A stretch of DNA of 64,000 bases from Blastomussa wellsi (Eukaryota > Cnidaria > Anthozoa > Scleractinia > Plerogyridae). Position numbers and translations under genes: made by a program. The notes under the pieces are model-generated. The model made no database searches and was not told where the DNA came from. It was given only the letters and a program-made list of their open reading frames with translations. The stretch covers positions 11,444,305 to 11,508,304 of the forward strand of contig OX393563.1 of the NCBI GenBank assembly GCA_947652115.1. The letters are read 5' to 3'. The first letter of the stretch is position 1. Each line of letters starts with the position of its first letter. Shown here piece by piece: positions 46,001 to 55,985 of the stretch.

Positions 46001-49000
46001 ATTTTGGGGTTAGCTGCACTTTAACGCTAGTCAGTTGGAGAAACTACTTGCCTGCAAGGGAGAGTCATCCGTGTCTTGCCAAGCTGAAATATTGACCATT
46101 GAAAATGTACAATATTCATTGGGTAATGGGTTTTATGTTAAACTGGATAAACATAGACAGGGAAGACATAGTCTTAACTACAAAATTGAAGGTCATTTTA
46201 TTTTGTATTTTTTCCAAATTATTTTACATTTTGTTTCCCTTGCCCAGTTAGCCTGTATTTCAGATGTGTTTGTCTGGTCACCTGTAATGTCAATTCTCTG
46301 NNNNNNNNNNNNNNNNNNNNNNNNNNNNNNNNNNNNNNNNNNNNNNNNNNNNNNNNNNNNNNNNNNNNNNNNNNNNNNNNNNNNNNNNNNNNNNNNNNNN
46401 NNNNNNNNNNNNNNNNNNNNNNNNNNNNNNNNNNNNNNNNNNNNNNNNNNNNNNNNNNNNNNNNNNNNNNNNNNNNNNNNNNNNNNNNNNNNNNNNNNNN
46501 AAGTGAGACTCTTAAACTTGTGGTGGCTACTTCACTGTCTGGATCATGGGTCAACTTTTCTTTGACTGAATAAAAAAAATCAACAAACATAAAACTTAAG
46601 GCATGATCAGTTCACACTTGAAAGACATATAAAATGATTGCAGAAAATTGCCCACCATTAATGATATCAGTGTGATGAAATGTGAGCAAGTAAATTGAGA
46701 AAGTTACAATGATCACTAATAGTGAAACTTACTCAACGCTCTTGAATGGTCAGGGTTTCTGTAGCCCTGCACCTTTAATCTCTGTATCAAACAGCTTGAT
46801 GTGACAGCTCTAACAAGTTTTGTTGTTACCACATGCCTCTGTTTAATAAAAGAAGTGTATTTACTTTTATTATATTTTTGTTAAAAAATAGGGAATACAG
46901 GGGTTTCAATAAATTTTGAAGTAGGCATTCGGTCTGAGTAGAGTAACCGACTGTTTGTTTTAATCTTTCCTTTATTTTTTTTCAAATGAAGGAAAAAAGT
47001 AGCCGGCATTTCTAAGCAAAGTACAGTGAAGTATCCAACGTTTTTCGTTGGCCGTCGGTGCTTATTGAAAGCACTGGGAATAAAAGAAACTTTCAGCAGT
47101 AAGTTAATTAGAAGCAATTTTCACCTTAACTCTTACCTGCCCAAATTTTGGTGTCCAGGTAATATGAATATGATTTGCTACAGTTGGTGACAGCCGACAC
47201 ATTGGTGTTATATTTACTGGCTTGCTGGGTCGTTTTGATTCAGCATTAGGATTGCATTGTTGTGGTGTGTTCCCCTATGACAAAATATTGTTGTTATAGA
47301 ATTACAGTATCTGGATCATGAAGGGACACCAGTAGACTAGGTGATAGGACTAGGGTTAAATGGATAGATGGGCTGCTGTAAAACATGGTTCTCACACACA
47401 ACTGGTAGATATGCCAAGCCGAACCAAGCAGCCTGACCTTCATTAACAAAACAAAACATTACAATTGACAAACAATGCAAGACAAATGTTACATGGGAAA
47501 AAGCTCACACAAACAAGCTCACAACCAACTAGAGCCCAGTGACACCAAAAATTCAAACTTACAAAGCCTAAGTTGGGTGGGTGGGCAGGGGTCAGGCAAG
47601 GCGGATGGCAACGAGAAAAGCCATGTGACCTAGACCACCTGCAGACTAGCACCCAGACTCCCAGTTGCGTGTGAGAAAAACATTTTCCTCTTCATTTGCG
47701 CCTCAGCCAGCGGAAAACAACACATTACTACCTACATTGTAGCATTTACCCTGGTTTACCTGCATGACCAGAAATTTGTGTTTGCAGCTCAATATGTGCT
47801 GTCTGTACAAAACAGGGTTAGAATGCATCTATTATAGAGAGGAAGCACAGCGCTGTTGATTGCCCAGCAAGAATAAAATACATTGACCTGGGACAGGATT
47901 AATACCTGGATCTATCTTTATGCAGAAACCAGCAAATCACCACAAAATTTCTAATTAAAAACTTAAAGACCCCCAGGTCTGAATCTGATGCTGACCCCGA
48001 TCTCACCCCTAATTAGAAATGTAAAAGCACATTTGAATATGTATATCTACAGCAAGTGTCCTGTACAAATTCCATTATCGTCATCTGAATCTGGGAGTGA
48101 AATGGTTACTACATAAAATTAATTGTGGGACAGATTATGTTATACCTGGCAAGGTAATGTAATGATACCTTAATTTATGAACAGTTAATTTTAGGAAAAC
48201 TACCAGTTTAAGAATAAATAAAAATAAAACACAACATACCGTTAAAGGGCATATTTTTCCATTGACTTTAATACAAAGACAAGAAGGAAAGTTGTCCTCT
48301 TGTTCACAACTCGTTTCAAATAAACAAAATCTGCAATTGAAGAAGCAACTATGTTTCAGGTACACTGTACTTGTAATAAATATTTTCCTCAATGGTTTTG
48401 AAAAGAGCATGCACAGTACATGTACGTGTAGATTATGACATCAAGGCATAGGATACTCAAGACAGTGTTTCATCACATTTCCAAACACCTCGAAGTTGGT
48501 CAAAAATACTCCACTGCGCGTCGTATTTTCAACTCTCTTCTCGGTGTTTGGAAATGTGATGAAACACTGTGTCGTGTTTGATATATTACGCAACTATTTG
48601 TGAGCATGTCACTGATAAACCTACCTTAGTTGTACTTGTACTGTAAATTCATTTCTATAATTTGGACGCGTATCCCTTGAAGAAACAATTATTCACAAAG
48701 TTAGCCTATGAACGTAACTGCTCTCAGAATACAAAGAGGCAAGAATCAAGTACAGTAGAACCCTGTTAATACGGTCACCAACGGACCATAAAAATTTGGC
48801 CGTAGCAACGGCCTTTACAGGTTTGCCGTATAATGGGGTAGCTCTGGTCAAATTTCATGACTGGATAAGAAAAAAGTATGGGCATTTCACCAGGACCAAA
48901 AAATTGACTGTAGCAACAAAGTGATGGGAAGGCGGGGTTCTACTGTATGTGGATAAAACACTAATAAAATTGTTTTTCATTAGCTTGATTTTTTTCCCTA

Positions 49001-51432
49001 AATTTTTTAGAAAACTTTACCTTTATGTTCAATTTTGAACTAGGAAAGCAATCCCAAGGAATTGAAAACATGAATAGAACACATAATGATGAAGGCTTAC
49101 CTTGAATTACTTATAAGTTGAACTTGGCTTGGCGTAAAATGGAACATGACATATGCCTCTTGAAATAGTGACATTCCACGAGGGACTAAAAGCAATGATC
49201 ACGATAACCAATTAATAATAATAATAATAATAATAAAATAATGGCTTTATTACAGCGTTTCCACTGAAAGGTGGCTCTTCATCTGTAAAAATTGACGATA
49301 CTAACCATAGTAATTAAGAATATGTACAAATCAGGAAATCAAACATGCATTTGCCCCATTTATAAGATACTTCCTCACTTGAGTTTTAAAATCGCTAAAA
49401 TCCACAGAGTTCCTGGAGGCAGAGGGTAATGAATATTTAAAAACATTGGAGGCACTGTCCTGGAAGGTACCCGACTCGAGGTGCAATTTTAATGTCTTTT
49501 CTCAAGGGAAAATTAAAATTTTTATACTGAAAGAATATACCAAGACTTCCTAACTTCAAATTTTTTTACTGATATGATTAACAAGTAAAATGATATTTCA
49601 GAAGACTGACAATTATGTATATGCTGCAACTGTGGGTTAATGGAAAATGGTTGCTGTTTTCCCACAATGTGAGCACTGAAGACGCAAGGCTTTCATGGGT
49701 CGGGGGCATGCACACCAAGATGCCGAGTGTTTTTACATGTAAGTTTACCCGCACCAAAAACATTACTTTAATGCAGTTTTGCACGGAAGCGAAATGTGTA
49801 ATAGATTTATTAGAGCCATTTCTGCGGGTTCGCGCATTATTTTGATCTGAGCCTTGTCAAACATTTTCTGTCATGAAAATGAATATTAAGGGAACCAAGT
49901 TTCTTTGTTACTCATTGGTATATGAGTTATCCTCACATATGGATTCAAAGAGGAAAATAAAATGTGTCCAAGCACATAATATTGTTCTGTAGATGTATAC
50001 TGGTATAACACAGAAATAAGAGCTTTTATCTCAATATTACATTGAACTTTATGTATCATTCAGAGTCATACATACTTACCCAACCTATGATTATTATAAT
50101 GATTCTCTTACTATTGTACTTAAGGTGCATTTCTGTACCCTTCAGAAAACTTTGACCACTTAAATACTGACATAGGCATTGACACAGGCATTGTGAAGTG
50201 TGCTTCATTATATTTTACTGCTTCACATTTTAATGAAGTTAATTTTTCAGTTGTAGAAATTCTAGGCTCATAAAAAAGGCAATACATCAAGCATACACCT
50301 TAATACCTTACAAAGTTCAGTATGTTGGGAATTTTGAGTTAACAGGGTGAGCAAAATAGATAGGATCACCAAGACTCTCTTTTGTAAATCTCCCCACACA
50401 TACACAACTAACAGACAGAGCGTGCAACCGCTCCAAGAACAAAGTAAACAGAATAGAACATGTAAAGAGAACAATAAACATCGGTTTAGATTAAGTTACA
50501 AAACAGTCCTCACAAACAATGAAATGAACAGGAATTACTCAAAAAGTCAATTCAAGCAACGATTTTTAGATTTTATGTTCACGCCAAATCTCTGTCAGTA
50601 AGCTCATATTGAAGTGAGAACCATCATGTTCTCGTAATGTAATTTGTTCTCGAAGGAATGAATTTACCTGATTCTTAATACGGAGGTTATTAAACTACAT
50701 AATCATGGGCATGAAAGTTTAGCTGTAAAATGTTGAGAAGGTAAGGTTTTAAAAATACTGGCCAAAATGCTCCTTTCTTATTTCATTCAAGCTGATATAT
50801 ACTTTAACCTTCGGTCCGAGGTGGCAATTATAAAACATGACGCATCGAAAGAATCTCCAGAAAACAAATAATAATTGAACCATGTTAATGTCGTCAAAAA
50901 GCCCTCAAAAGCCACAAAGACAACTTAATTACTGAGGAGGATAGCCTCAAAAGACAAAACCCGACTTACCTAAACTTGTCGGTCTCACTAAATCGTCGAT
51001 GTGTTCAAAGAAAGGTAAACGAGAAAGCCGAATGTCCGGGTGAACGGGAACACCGGTTGTGTCCGAATTTATTGTCAAAGAACGTTGAACCGGTTGAGGC
51101 ATAACAGCTCGAGGTTGTGGTGGAGGTACAACAACCTTCCGAGGGGATCGTCTCTCGTATAACTCCCGTAATTTCTTTCTAACAGGATGGTTTCCTTCGC
51201 TTTTCAACATTTGAAGAGCCCGACCCATAAGTTCATGCTTTCTCCCTGATTTAGACCGTCCCGCAAAACCAAGCAATGATTGAAGTTCCGAGACGCGAAA
51301 ACTCATCAACATGTGCTGTGTGGGAAGAAATAGATTTCATAAATCAATTTTACAATATATTTTAGCGAACACACAGCAAAGAAGTAAATTTTTGCGAGTT
51401 TTTCTTACCCGAAGATCCGCCGTTTCGTCCAT
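37823..51432 (-). CDS. PIAS: PIAS-type E3 SUMO-protein ligase, 15 coding exons, one interrupted by an assembly gap
   Basis: The nuclear ligase transfers SUMO from UBC9 to transcription factors and other targets. All family parts are present in order: SAP domain (about 9-45), PINIT domain (about 100-285), SP-RING, a SUMO-interacting motif with acidic tail (VIDLTLESDSESD), and the C-terminal end VIQLD, like the IISLD end of vertebrate PIAS1. The start MDETADLR is chosen because it lines up with the MADSAELK start of vertebrate PIAS and opens an exon spliced in phase 0. About 517 residues are visible, plus about 13 expected in the gap; human PIAS1 has about 650, the difference lying in the C-terminal Ser-rich region. 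A perfect CRE (51516-51523) and an ATGGCGG motif lie within 110 bases upstream. Introns contain foldback elements, a SINE, a pogo-like MITE and a LINE relic. Confidence 0.95.
38041..38065. repeat. Poly-G run
   Basis: A run of about 17 G after a TTATCTTATCTTAT stretch. It is low complexity, in the last PIAS intron. Confidence 0.9.
38585..38630. repeat. (GGCGA)n pentanucleotide repeat
   Basis: About eight units of AGGCG/GGCGA in a row, preceded by a C/G-rich tract (38537-38560). It is in the last PIAS intron. It creates Leu-Ala-Ser-Pro-Arg frames that are not genes. Confidence 0.95.
39252..39442. mobile_element. Inverted pair of tRNA-related SINE pieces
   Basis: GTGAGAAATGATCATTGCAG near 39250 is mirrored by CTGCAATGATCATTTCTCAC near 39420. 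Between them are B-box-like GTTCGAGTCC (minus) and GGTTTGAATCC (plus). A further fragment with GATAATCATTTCTCACTTTC is at about 34140. This family is distinct from the SINE at 2405. Confidence 0.55.
40130..40633. mobile_element. Foldback element, 504 bases, arms about 250 bases
   Basis: The ends are TAATATATCAAAACAC and GTGTTTGATATATTA. The arms share GTGATGAAACACTG/CAGTGCTTCATCAC, TTTCCAAACACCGAGAAGA and TAAAATCGTAAAAATC blocks in inverted order about a centre near 40385. A short relative lies at 48457-48590. It is in the PIAS intron between exons 12 and 13. Confidence 0.8.
41557..41720 (+). mobile_element. SINE copy 5, 3' truncated
   Basis: Has the tRNA-like head ACGGTAGCCTCATGGTTTG...GGTCCGGGTTTGAGCCC and the body CATTGTGTTGTGTTCTTGGG and CTCTCTCCACCCAGGTG. 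The GATGGACTAGCATCCC tail is missing. It lies in the PIAS intron between exons 11 and 12. Confidence 0.8.
42170..42932. mobile_element. TIR element with TA target duplication
   Basis: Inverted ends CCGTAAAAGCTCATGTATAA and the complement of TTATACACGAGCTTTTACGG, about 28 bases with few mismatches (GCTGCAC / GTGCGGC), flanked by TA. It is 763 bases with no transposase frame. A non-autonomous TA-targeting element in a PIAS intron. Confidence 0.75.
43609..46838 (-). CDS. PIAS: PIAS exons 7-10: end of PINIT and SP-RING finger, with gap
   Basis: Exons: 46733-46838, 46565 running down to 46501 and into the N gap, 44948-45010, 43609-43674. Exon 7 gives LIQRLKVQGYRNPDHSRAL; exon 8 gives IKEKLTHDPDSEVATTSLRV and is cut after Ser-Leu. 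The next exon begins in phase 2 with RAITCSHLQCFDAALYLQMN, so the missing piece must code the strongly conserved segment between RVSL and the SP-RING Cys-His pair. Zinc ligands are visible: Cys and His of TCSHLQC and the ICPVC pair. The catalytic RING surface is otherwise intact. The loss is an assembly artefact, not a broken gene. Confidence 0.9.
44420..44910 (+). pseudogene. LINE ORF1 relic, plus strand, inside a PIAS intron
   Basis: One frame reads LQKLRFYGIPEEGETENCN, a hallmark of ORF1 proteins of L1/Tx1-type LINEs, then CNCNCNC, an in-frame TAA, and FQRAHWFGKPQALG...TIAARFLRYPDHEEV, the conserved next block of the same protein. Upstream frames are Lys/Glu-rich and coiled-coil-like (KSFKTETRKLTDQN) but shifted. 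No endonuclease or reverse transcriptase frame follows, so the copy is a fragment. It runs opposite to the host gene. Confidence 0.75.
44713..44739. repeat. (CTGTAA)n hexamer repeat within the LINE relic
   Basis: About 4.5 perfect units of CTGTAA. In the LINE frame it expands the Cys-Asn of the ENCN motif. Confidence 0.9.
45586..46020. mobile_element. piggyBac-like foldback MITE with TTAA target duplication
   Basis: Flanked by TTAA at 45582-45585 and 46021-46024. Ends AGTGTACCTAACCCCAAAAT and the mirrored ATTTTGGGGTTAGCTGCACT; arms continue inward with TTTGCACCAGTTTGAAA / TTTCAAACTGGTGCAAA and CTATTTATAGCATT / AATGCTATAAATAG. The centre holds ACAAACTGATTTGCATGCAT against ATGCAAATCAGTTTGT and a perfect CRE (45831-45838). 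No open frame. Confidence 0.8.
46301..46500. other. Assembly gap (200 N)
   Basis: Exactly 200 undetermined bases, probably a placeholder length. It hides the 3' end of PIAS exon 8 (from 46500 downward) and its donor site. Confidence 0.99.
47137..51432 (-). CDS. PIAS: PIAS exons 1-6: SAP and PINIT domains
   Basis: Exons: 51409-51432, 50970-51315, 49101-49185, 48625-48675, 48240-48330, 47137-47274. Exon 1 is only 24 bases (MDETADLR). Exon 2 has FRVSELQSLLGFAGRSKSGR, the DNA/scaffold-binding SAP helix-extended-loop-helix, then HPVRKKLRELYERRSPRK. Exons 3-6 code PINIT motifs: FHFTPSQVQLIS, FTVQVQLRFCLFETSCEQED, LCIKVNGKICPL, and KRPSKPVNITPMCRLSPTV, where the PVNIT replaces the name-giving PINIT. 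Residues 1-245. Start codons and frames agree across all five junctions. Confidence 0.95.
48457..48590. mobile_element. Short foldback MITE, relative of 40130
   Basis: CAGTGTTTCATCACATTTCC...AAACACC is mirrored by GGTGTTT...GGAAATGTGATGAAACACTG, with GTGTTTGATATATTACG at the right end as in the 504-base element. It lies between PIAS exons 4 and 5. Confidence 0.8.
48753..48945. mobile_element. pogo/Tigger-like MITE
   Basis: Starts CAGTAGAACCCTGTTAATAC and ends GGCGGGGTTCTACTG, flanked by TA on both sides. CAGTAGAACC ends with TA targets are typical of pogo/Tigger derivatives. 193 bases, non-coding, between PIAS exons 3 and 4. Confidence 0.75.
49210..49240. repeat. (AAT)n microsatellite
   Basis: About eight AAT units followed by AAAATAATGG, about 25 bases upstream of the PIAS exon 3 acceptor. 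Confidence 0.9.
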
Positions 51433-51515
51433 GTTGCTTTTCTTGAAAATTACTCAACAGCTACTCGTCCCAGTTTCTCGCGTTTTCCTCAGAAATAATA
51501 AACAAAGATAGCAAA

Positions 51516-51523
51516 TGACGTCA
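51516..51523. promoter_or_regulatory. CRE palindrome TGACGTCA upstream of PIAS
   Basis: 84 bases upstream of the PIAS start codon, with an ATGGCGG (YY1-like) motif at 51534-51540. The position near a probable TATA-less promoter makes it a credible CREB/ATF site. Confidence 0.5.
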
Positions 51524-52916
51524 CAAAACAATAATGGCGGTAATTTTATTGCAATTGGTAATTACCGTTACATTTTCAATTTTCACTATTAACATGCTAA
51601 TCACGTCTCGAAAGGTTTTTGAGAACTCAAATGTTCAAATGCAACTTGCTGAATACATACTGGCAGTTGAAACCTTAGTAGTTCCGGACTCATGTGATCG
51701 ACCCGTGGTTGGACACCTGGTTGGAGCGTGGAGCCGGTTCGAGAACTGTACCCCAAGAGTGAAAGTAGTGGGTTTGTCTCTTTATTGGGCTGTATTTCTG
51801 GATTGTGGTACTTAGGGTGTTCAGGACGGAACGCCGATATATTTAGCCATCAAACCATCATTTAGGGTTGGACCTGAAGAAAGTTTGGGTAAAGGGCCCC
51901 AGCGTAGGCCTTAGAATCTCCAAAGGCAATCCCCCATTTTGTCAAAAAAAAAACTGGTTATGAGAAAGATATTGACCAAGTCAAACATTTTTTTCACTTT
52001 CAGTCTGAAACATAGACATTGTTTGGTCCGTACAGATTTTAGTTTTAACTTTAACTTCGGAGAAAACTTCTTTCCGCCCATGAGGAAGGAAAATATGTGA
52101 ACACAAACTCTCTTTTCGTTTCTGCTCCTACCCACTCGACCTTTCTGTAACTTTGTTTTTGGGAGGCGTGTTTTTTCCAGGGTTGTGAACTAAAATTTCG
52201 GAGCACTCGCCAACTGGGCGAGTGACCTTCAAACTACACTCGTCCAGATAAGTTCTCTCTCTCAGTCTCCTCCACGCACAATCAAAACATCAATTATTAT
52301 TTATATTATTTATATATTCTCCTCGGACGTCTAAGGCTCGGATCGTTGTTGTTGTTTTTCTTTTTTATGAGATAATTACAAAACAATTTACAACAATTAC
52401 AATAAAATAAGGTTACTTACCCAACTTACAATACTTGAACAATTAGAATAGAATATAGCTACTTGGTATACGATGCTTACAACATGGTTACAGCAAAAGT
52501 AGACTGTAAAACTGTAAGACTGTAAAAGTAGACTGCTTTGATGCATTATTAATTAACCCCAAGCAGAGAGTCGGAGAAGGAGAAAGATCTTTTAAATCTA
52601 CCAGGTTTTGGGATATCCATTCAAAGATTTTTTCCAAAAAGCCTGTGTATGTTCGCAGTGCCAAAACAAATTAAATGAACCAAAGTTTTAGTGGTTTCAC
52701 CACAGAAAGAACAAGAGTTCATCTGTTTTATGCCTATTTTGTGGAGAAAGTCATTTATAGCGATGCGTCTATGAACAAACTTAATTAAACTGGAATACTC
52801 TTAGCTTTGTTTCCCTTGTACAAAGGAATGGTAGGTGTTCGGTAATTCAACTCAATCGAACGATTGAGTTCGATAATCGAACACAATCGAATTAAAACGA
52901 GTCTAAGGCGCCGGCC

Positions 52917-53022
52917 CCGTCCACACGTATCCGTTTTCATTTGAAAACGCAACTTTTTTGTTACGGATACAGCTTCCGTCCACACGTATCCCATGAAAAC
53001 GGTCACCGAAAACGCAACTTTT
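52917..53022. repeat. Repeat with two direct CCGTCCACACGTATCC copies
   Basis: CCGTCCACACGTATCC occurs twice, each followed by a GAAAACG and CAACTTTTT block. It looks like part of a MITE-type repeat; its ends were not located. Confidence 0.5.
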
Positions 53023-55657
53023 TGAAAACGCTCTCCAGAGTGGAATTTTTTGAATGCTTAGACTCGTTTTGACACTGAGGAAAAGGAGAACTCGGAAATG
53101 GCCTATTCACGAGCCTGCTTTTCCGACCGACCCAAAATCAGGAAACGCATTCGACGATAAACGAAAAAAGGAGAGATGGCCTTCGGGGTAAAAAATTTTA
53201 GAGCACATTTGAGGGGGGTGGGAGGCATTGGACACTATCACCTCGGCCAATTGATCACATGGGCGTGGTAAATTTTTGCAACAGTTTCTGGTAATCTTAG
53301 GTTCTTTTGAAAACAAAAATGTAATAAAAAGAAAATATTCTAATGTATACATCATGGGTGCTCACTCTTCAAAACCAATATTATTCTTTATAAAAATTGT
53401 CCTTGTAATAAGCCTGTTCCCGGCAATCAGTCAAGTGTGAAGAAAGGAAGATGTTGGTCTTGGAACCCTCTCTTTTTTCCCTCTGCACCTTTTCCCACAC
53501 TGACTGAGGAAGCAAAGAACTTTAGTCTGGCCGCTTGGTGCAAGTGTTTCCACAGGTGGCCAAAGCGTACTATAAGAGTTTGTATAAAGAGTTTGTTTTC
53601 AAAGGGAAAAGGAGATATTTTCGCATACAAATTCTCATACTAACTCATGAGGCCTTCCAAGGGGGTAGCTGTGTCGAGATGTCGCTTGTTTTTCAAGACC
53701 AATGTCGCCTAATCTGCAGCTGTAAATGTCGCTGTCGCTTTTTGTAGTCTGTACCCGTCACGTTTTTTTGCGAGAAACTGTTTTGCTACAGGGCTATAAC
53801 CGGACTTTCACGGTGCTCAGTGGGCAAAAGTTTGTGAGCGGCAAAGGTTCAACGCTCGAGGGGGCTTTGAAAGTACGCTCCCGAGGGGAATTTTTGAAAA
53901 TCTGAGCCGTCAGAAATGTCATTTCCTGAGTCACTGAGTCACTTTATGCTGCATGTATCGCATATCTATTATTATTTCTAACTATTATTGGTAAAATGCA
54001 CAACTTTCCAATTTCACCGTCGTTTTCACTGTTTATTGTTTCGCTGTCCCATTTTAGCAGCGTATTCATGTCCTTTGTCGCTTTTACCCCTTGGAAGGCC
54101 TCACTCATACCACGCTTTGGTCACCTGTGATACAATAAGCAAGTTGGCAAAGATCAAAATGGATAATAGGTACCAACATTTTCCCAATCAACATAGAAAG
54201 AATTTTTAAATGAATTTATGAAAATGGAAGGGGATTGAGTCAAATCCAACAAAGTTTACTTCTAAACAATCAGAAGAGATTCTAAAGTTTCCACCACTAT
54301 AACAGAAAATACAATGTTATCATGACAAATGATCATTTTTTTATTTTTCCAATGTTTATGACAAAAATGTATAAATTCAAAATGTCATAATTCATTAACA
54401 TATTTGTATCACAGACTGAACCTTCCCCCACTTCAATTTACATATAAATATCTATAATTCATACACATTTTCATGTACAATATATACAATATAACCTGTA
54501 ATTAAAAAAATTAGATTGGAGGGCAGATGCTGATTACACACTCACATTTTTAACAGGACTATTTACTCCAAAAGAAACAAAAATTATACTAGTGAATAGT
54601 TGCATTTGTAAGCACTTCTCTTTTCCCCTCAAAAAAATTAATAAAGCACAAATGCAGGGCTACATGTATATTGCAAAGAAACATTGCAGCACAAACAGTT
54701 ATGCGGCCATTTTTCTCTCCTGTTCTTTTCATTCCTTAGTTCATGATCGGCAAGGGAAAGGAGAAACAGCTCATAATTATACTTAGCAATTTATTTTTTG
54801 TTTGGAAATAAATATATCACTCTGTCACACAACTAAAAACAACAATTACCGGTATTTCAAATAATTTGAAATTGATAGTTCTTTAAAACCTGCCACACTC
54901 TATCTGGCACAACAAGAAATTTTAAAATACCATTTTTCCCTCTTTGCATCATGTACAGATTTGACTTAAAATGGTGACAATTTAGCAAGTTCACAAATGA
55001 ATTTACCCTCTTCCCCTTGTAAGAAATGGTTATAGGACTGAGTGGAGACAAATTCGGTCTGTAATCATACGAGTGATTAACAAAATCGGACAACCGTGTA
55101 GCAGGAGTCCAATTTGATTAATCACGAGTATGATTACATACAGAATTGGACAACACAAAGTCCAGTTGCCAATTAATCATAACTATAACAAAATTCAAGA
55201 AAAACTTCCAGAAAGCAAACCTGTTGACATTTTATCATCACTGTGATAACAGTGTTGTTTGAAAATAGAAGTTCTAGGAATATCAAGGAGTTTCAGGTGT
55301 ATTAAGGAACCAAAAAAAGAGTGTGAGCATGCGCAACATGCAAACCTTGTTATTAGACACCTTGTCATTGGACACTTGTTATTAGGCACTTTAGCTGCAC
55401 GCATTCCAATTTGGTCAAAAATAGGACGTATTAAGGACCAATTGGATTCAGGATTTTTGTTATAGTTAGGATAAGCAAGGTAACCTTTCCCTTTCATGGG
55501 TTGTTCGAATTTGTTCTCGTTCTTCAAAAACTTGACCTACATAACTTAAAATGAAGTTACTAAAACCCTATAACTTATAATCAAGTTATTCACCCAAATG
55601 TTCTCAAGTCAATGAACCTATTTTATAAAATTCTATTTAAAATGGAAGCCAGTACCT

Positions 55658-55663
55658 TTTATT
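55658..55663 (-). terminator. Candidate polyadenylation signal of SLC25A38
   Basis: TTTATT on the plus strand (AATAAA on minus) about 325 bases past the stop codon. Other AT-rich candidates exist, so this is tentative. Confidence 0.4.
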
Positions 55664-55985
55664 CTAAAAGAAAATTGCTTTTCATATCCTTAAAATAAGG
55701 CTATTATCCTGCAAGGGCAAAATGCCACAATATCTTTTGTTTCGCAAACAACCGCCTGATGGTTTCCTATCTTGTAGAGTGCATTGGCACAACATATGTT
55801 TTGTGTTTCTCCAGTGCCTGTTTTGACATGTCTTTCAGTTTAGAAGCCTTGAATACAGGACCACTGTCTGTTCACCTGCAATTTCAGTGAACAACATCCC
55901 TCTCTTCTGGATTTTCTGTTCACCCAGTTGCCAAGTGGCAGAAATGACTCTTGCATCTTGAAAAGGCACTTTCTTTTGCTTGATA

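Larger units (their letters stand above)
51433..55657. other. Intergenic region between PIAS and SLC25A38 3' end
   Basis: Begins with the presumed PIAS promoter. Otherwise AT-rich with no recognised gene. It holds a perfect 10-bp-arm hairpin at 52849-52870 (AACTCAATCG-AA-CGATTGAGTT), a repeat with two direct CCGTCCACACGTATCC motifs at about 52917 and 52976, and an inverted pair TAATCATACGAGTGATTA / TAATCACGAGTATGATTA at about 55060-55133. Confidence 0.6.

Noticed and set aside
46035..46565. 176-residue plus-strand open frame across the N gap
   Set aside because: Most of it is undetermined bases; the real coding on the far side is minus-strand PIAS exon 8.
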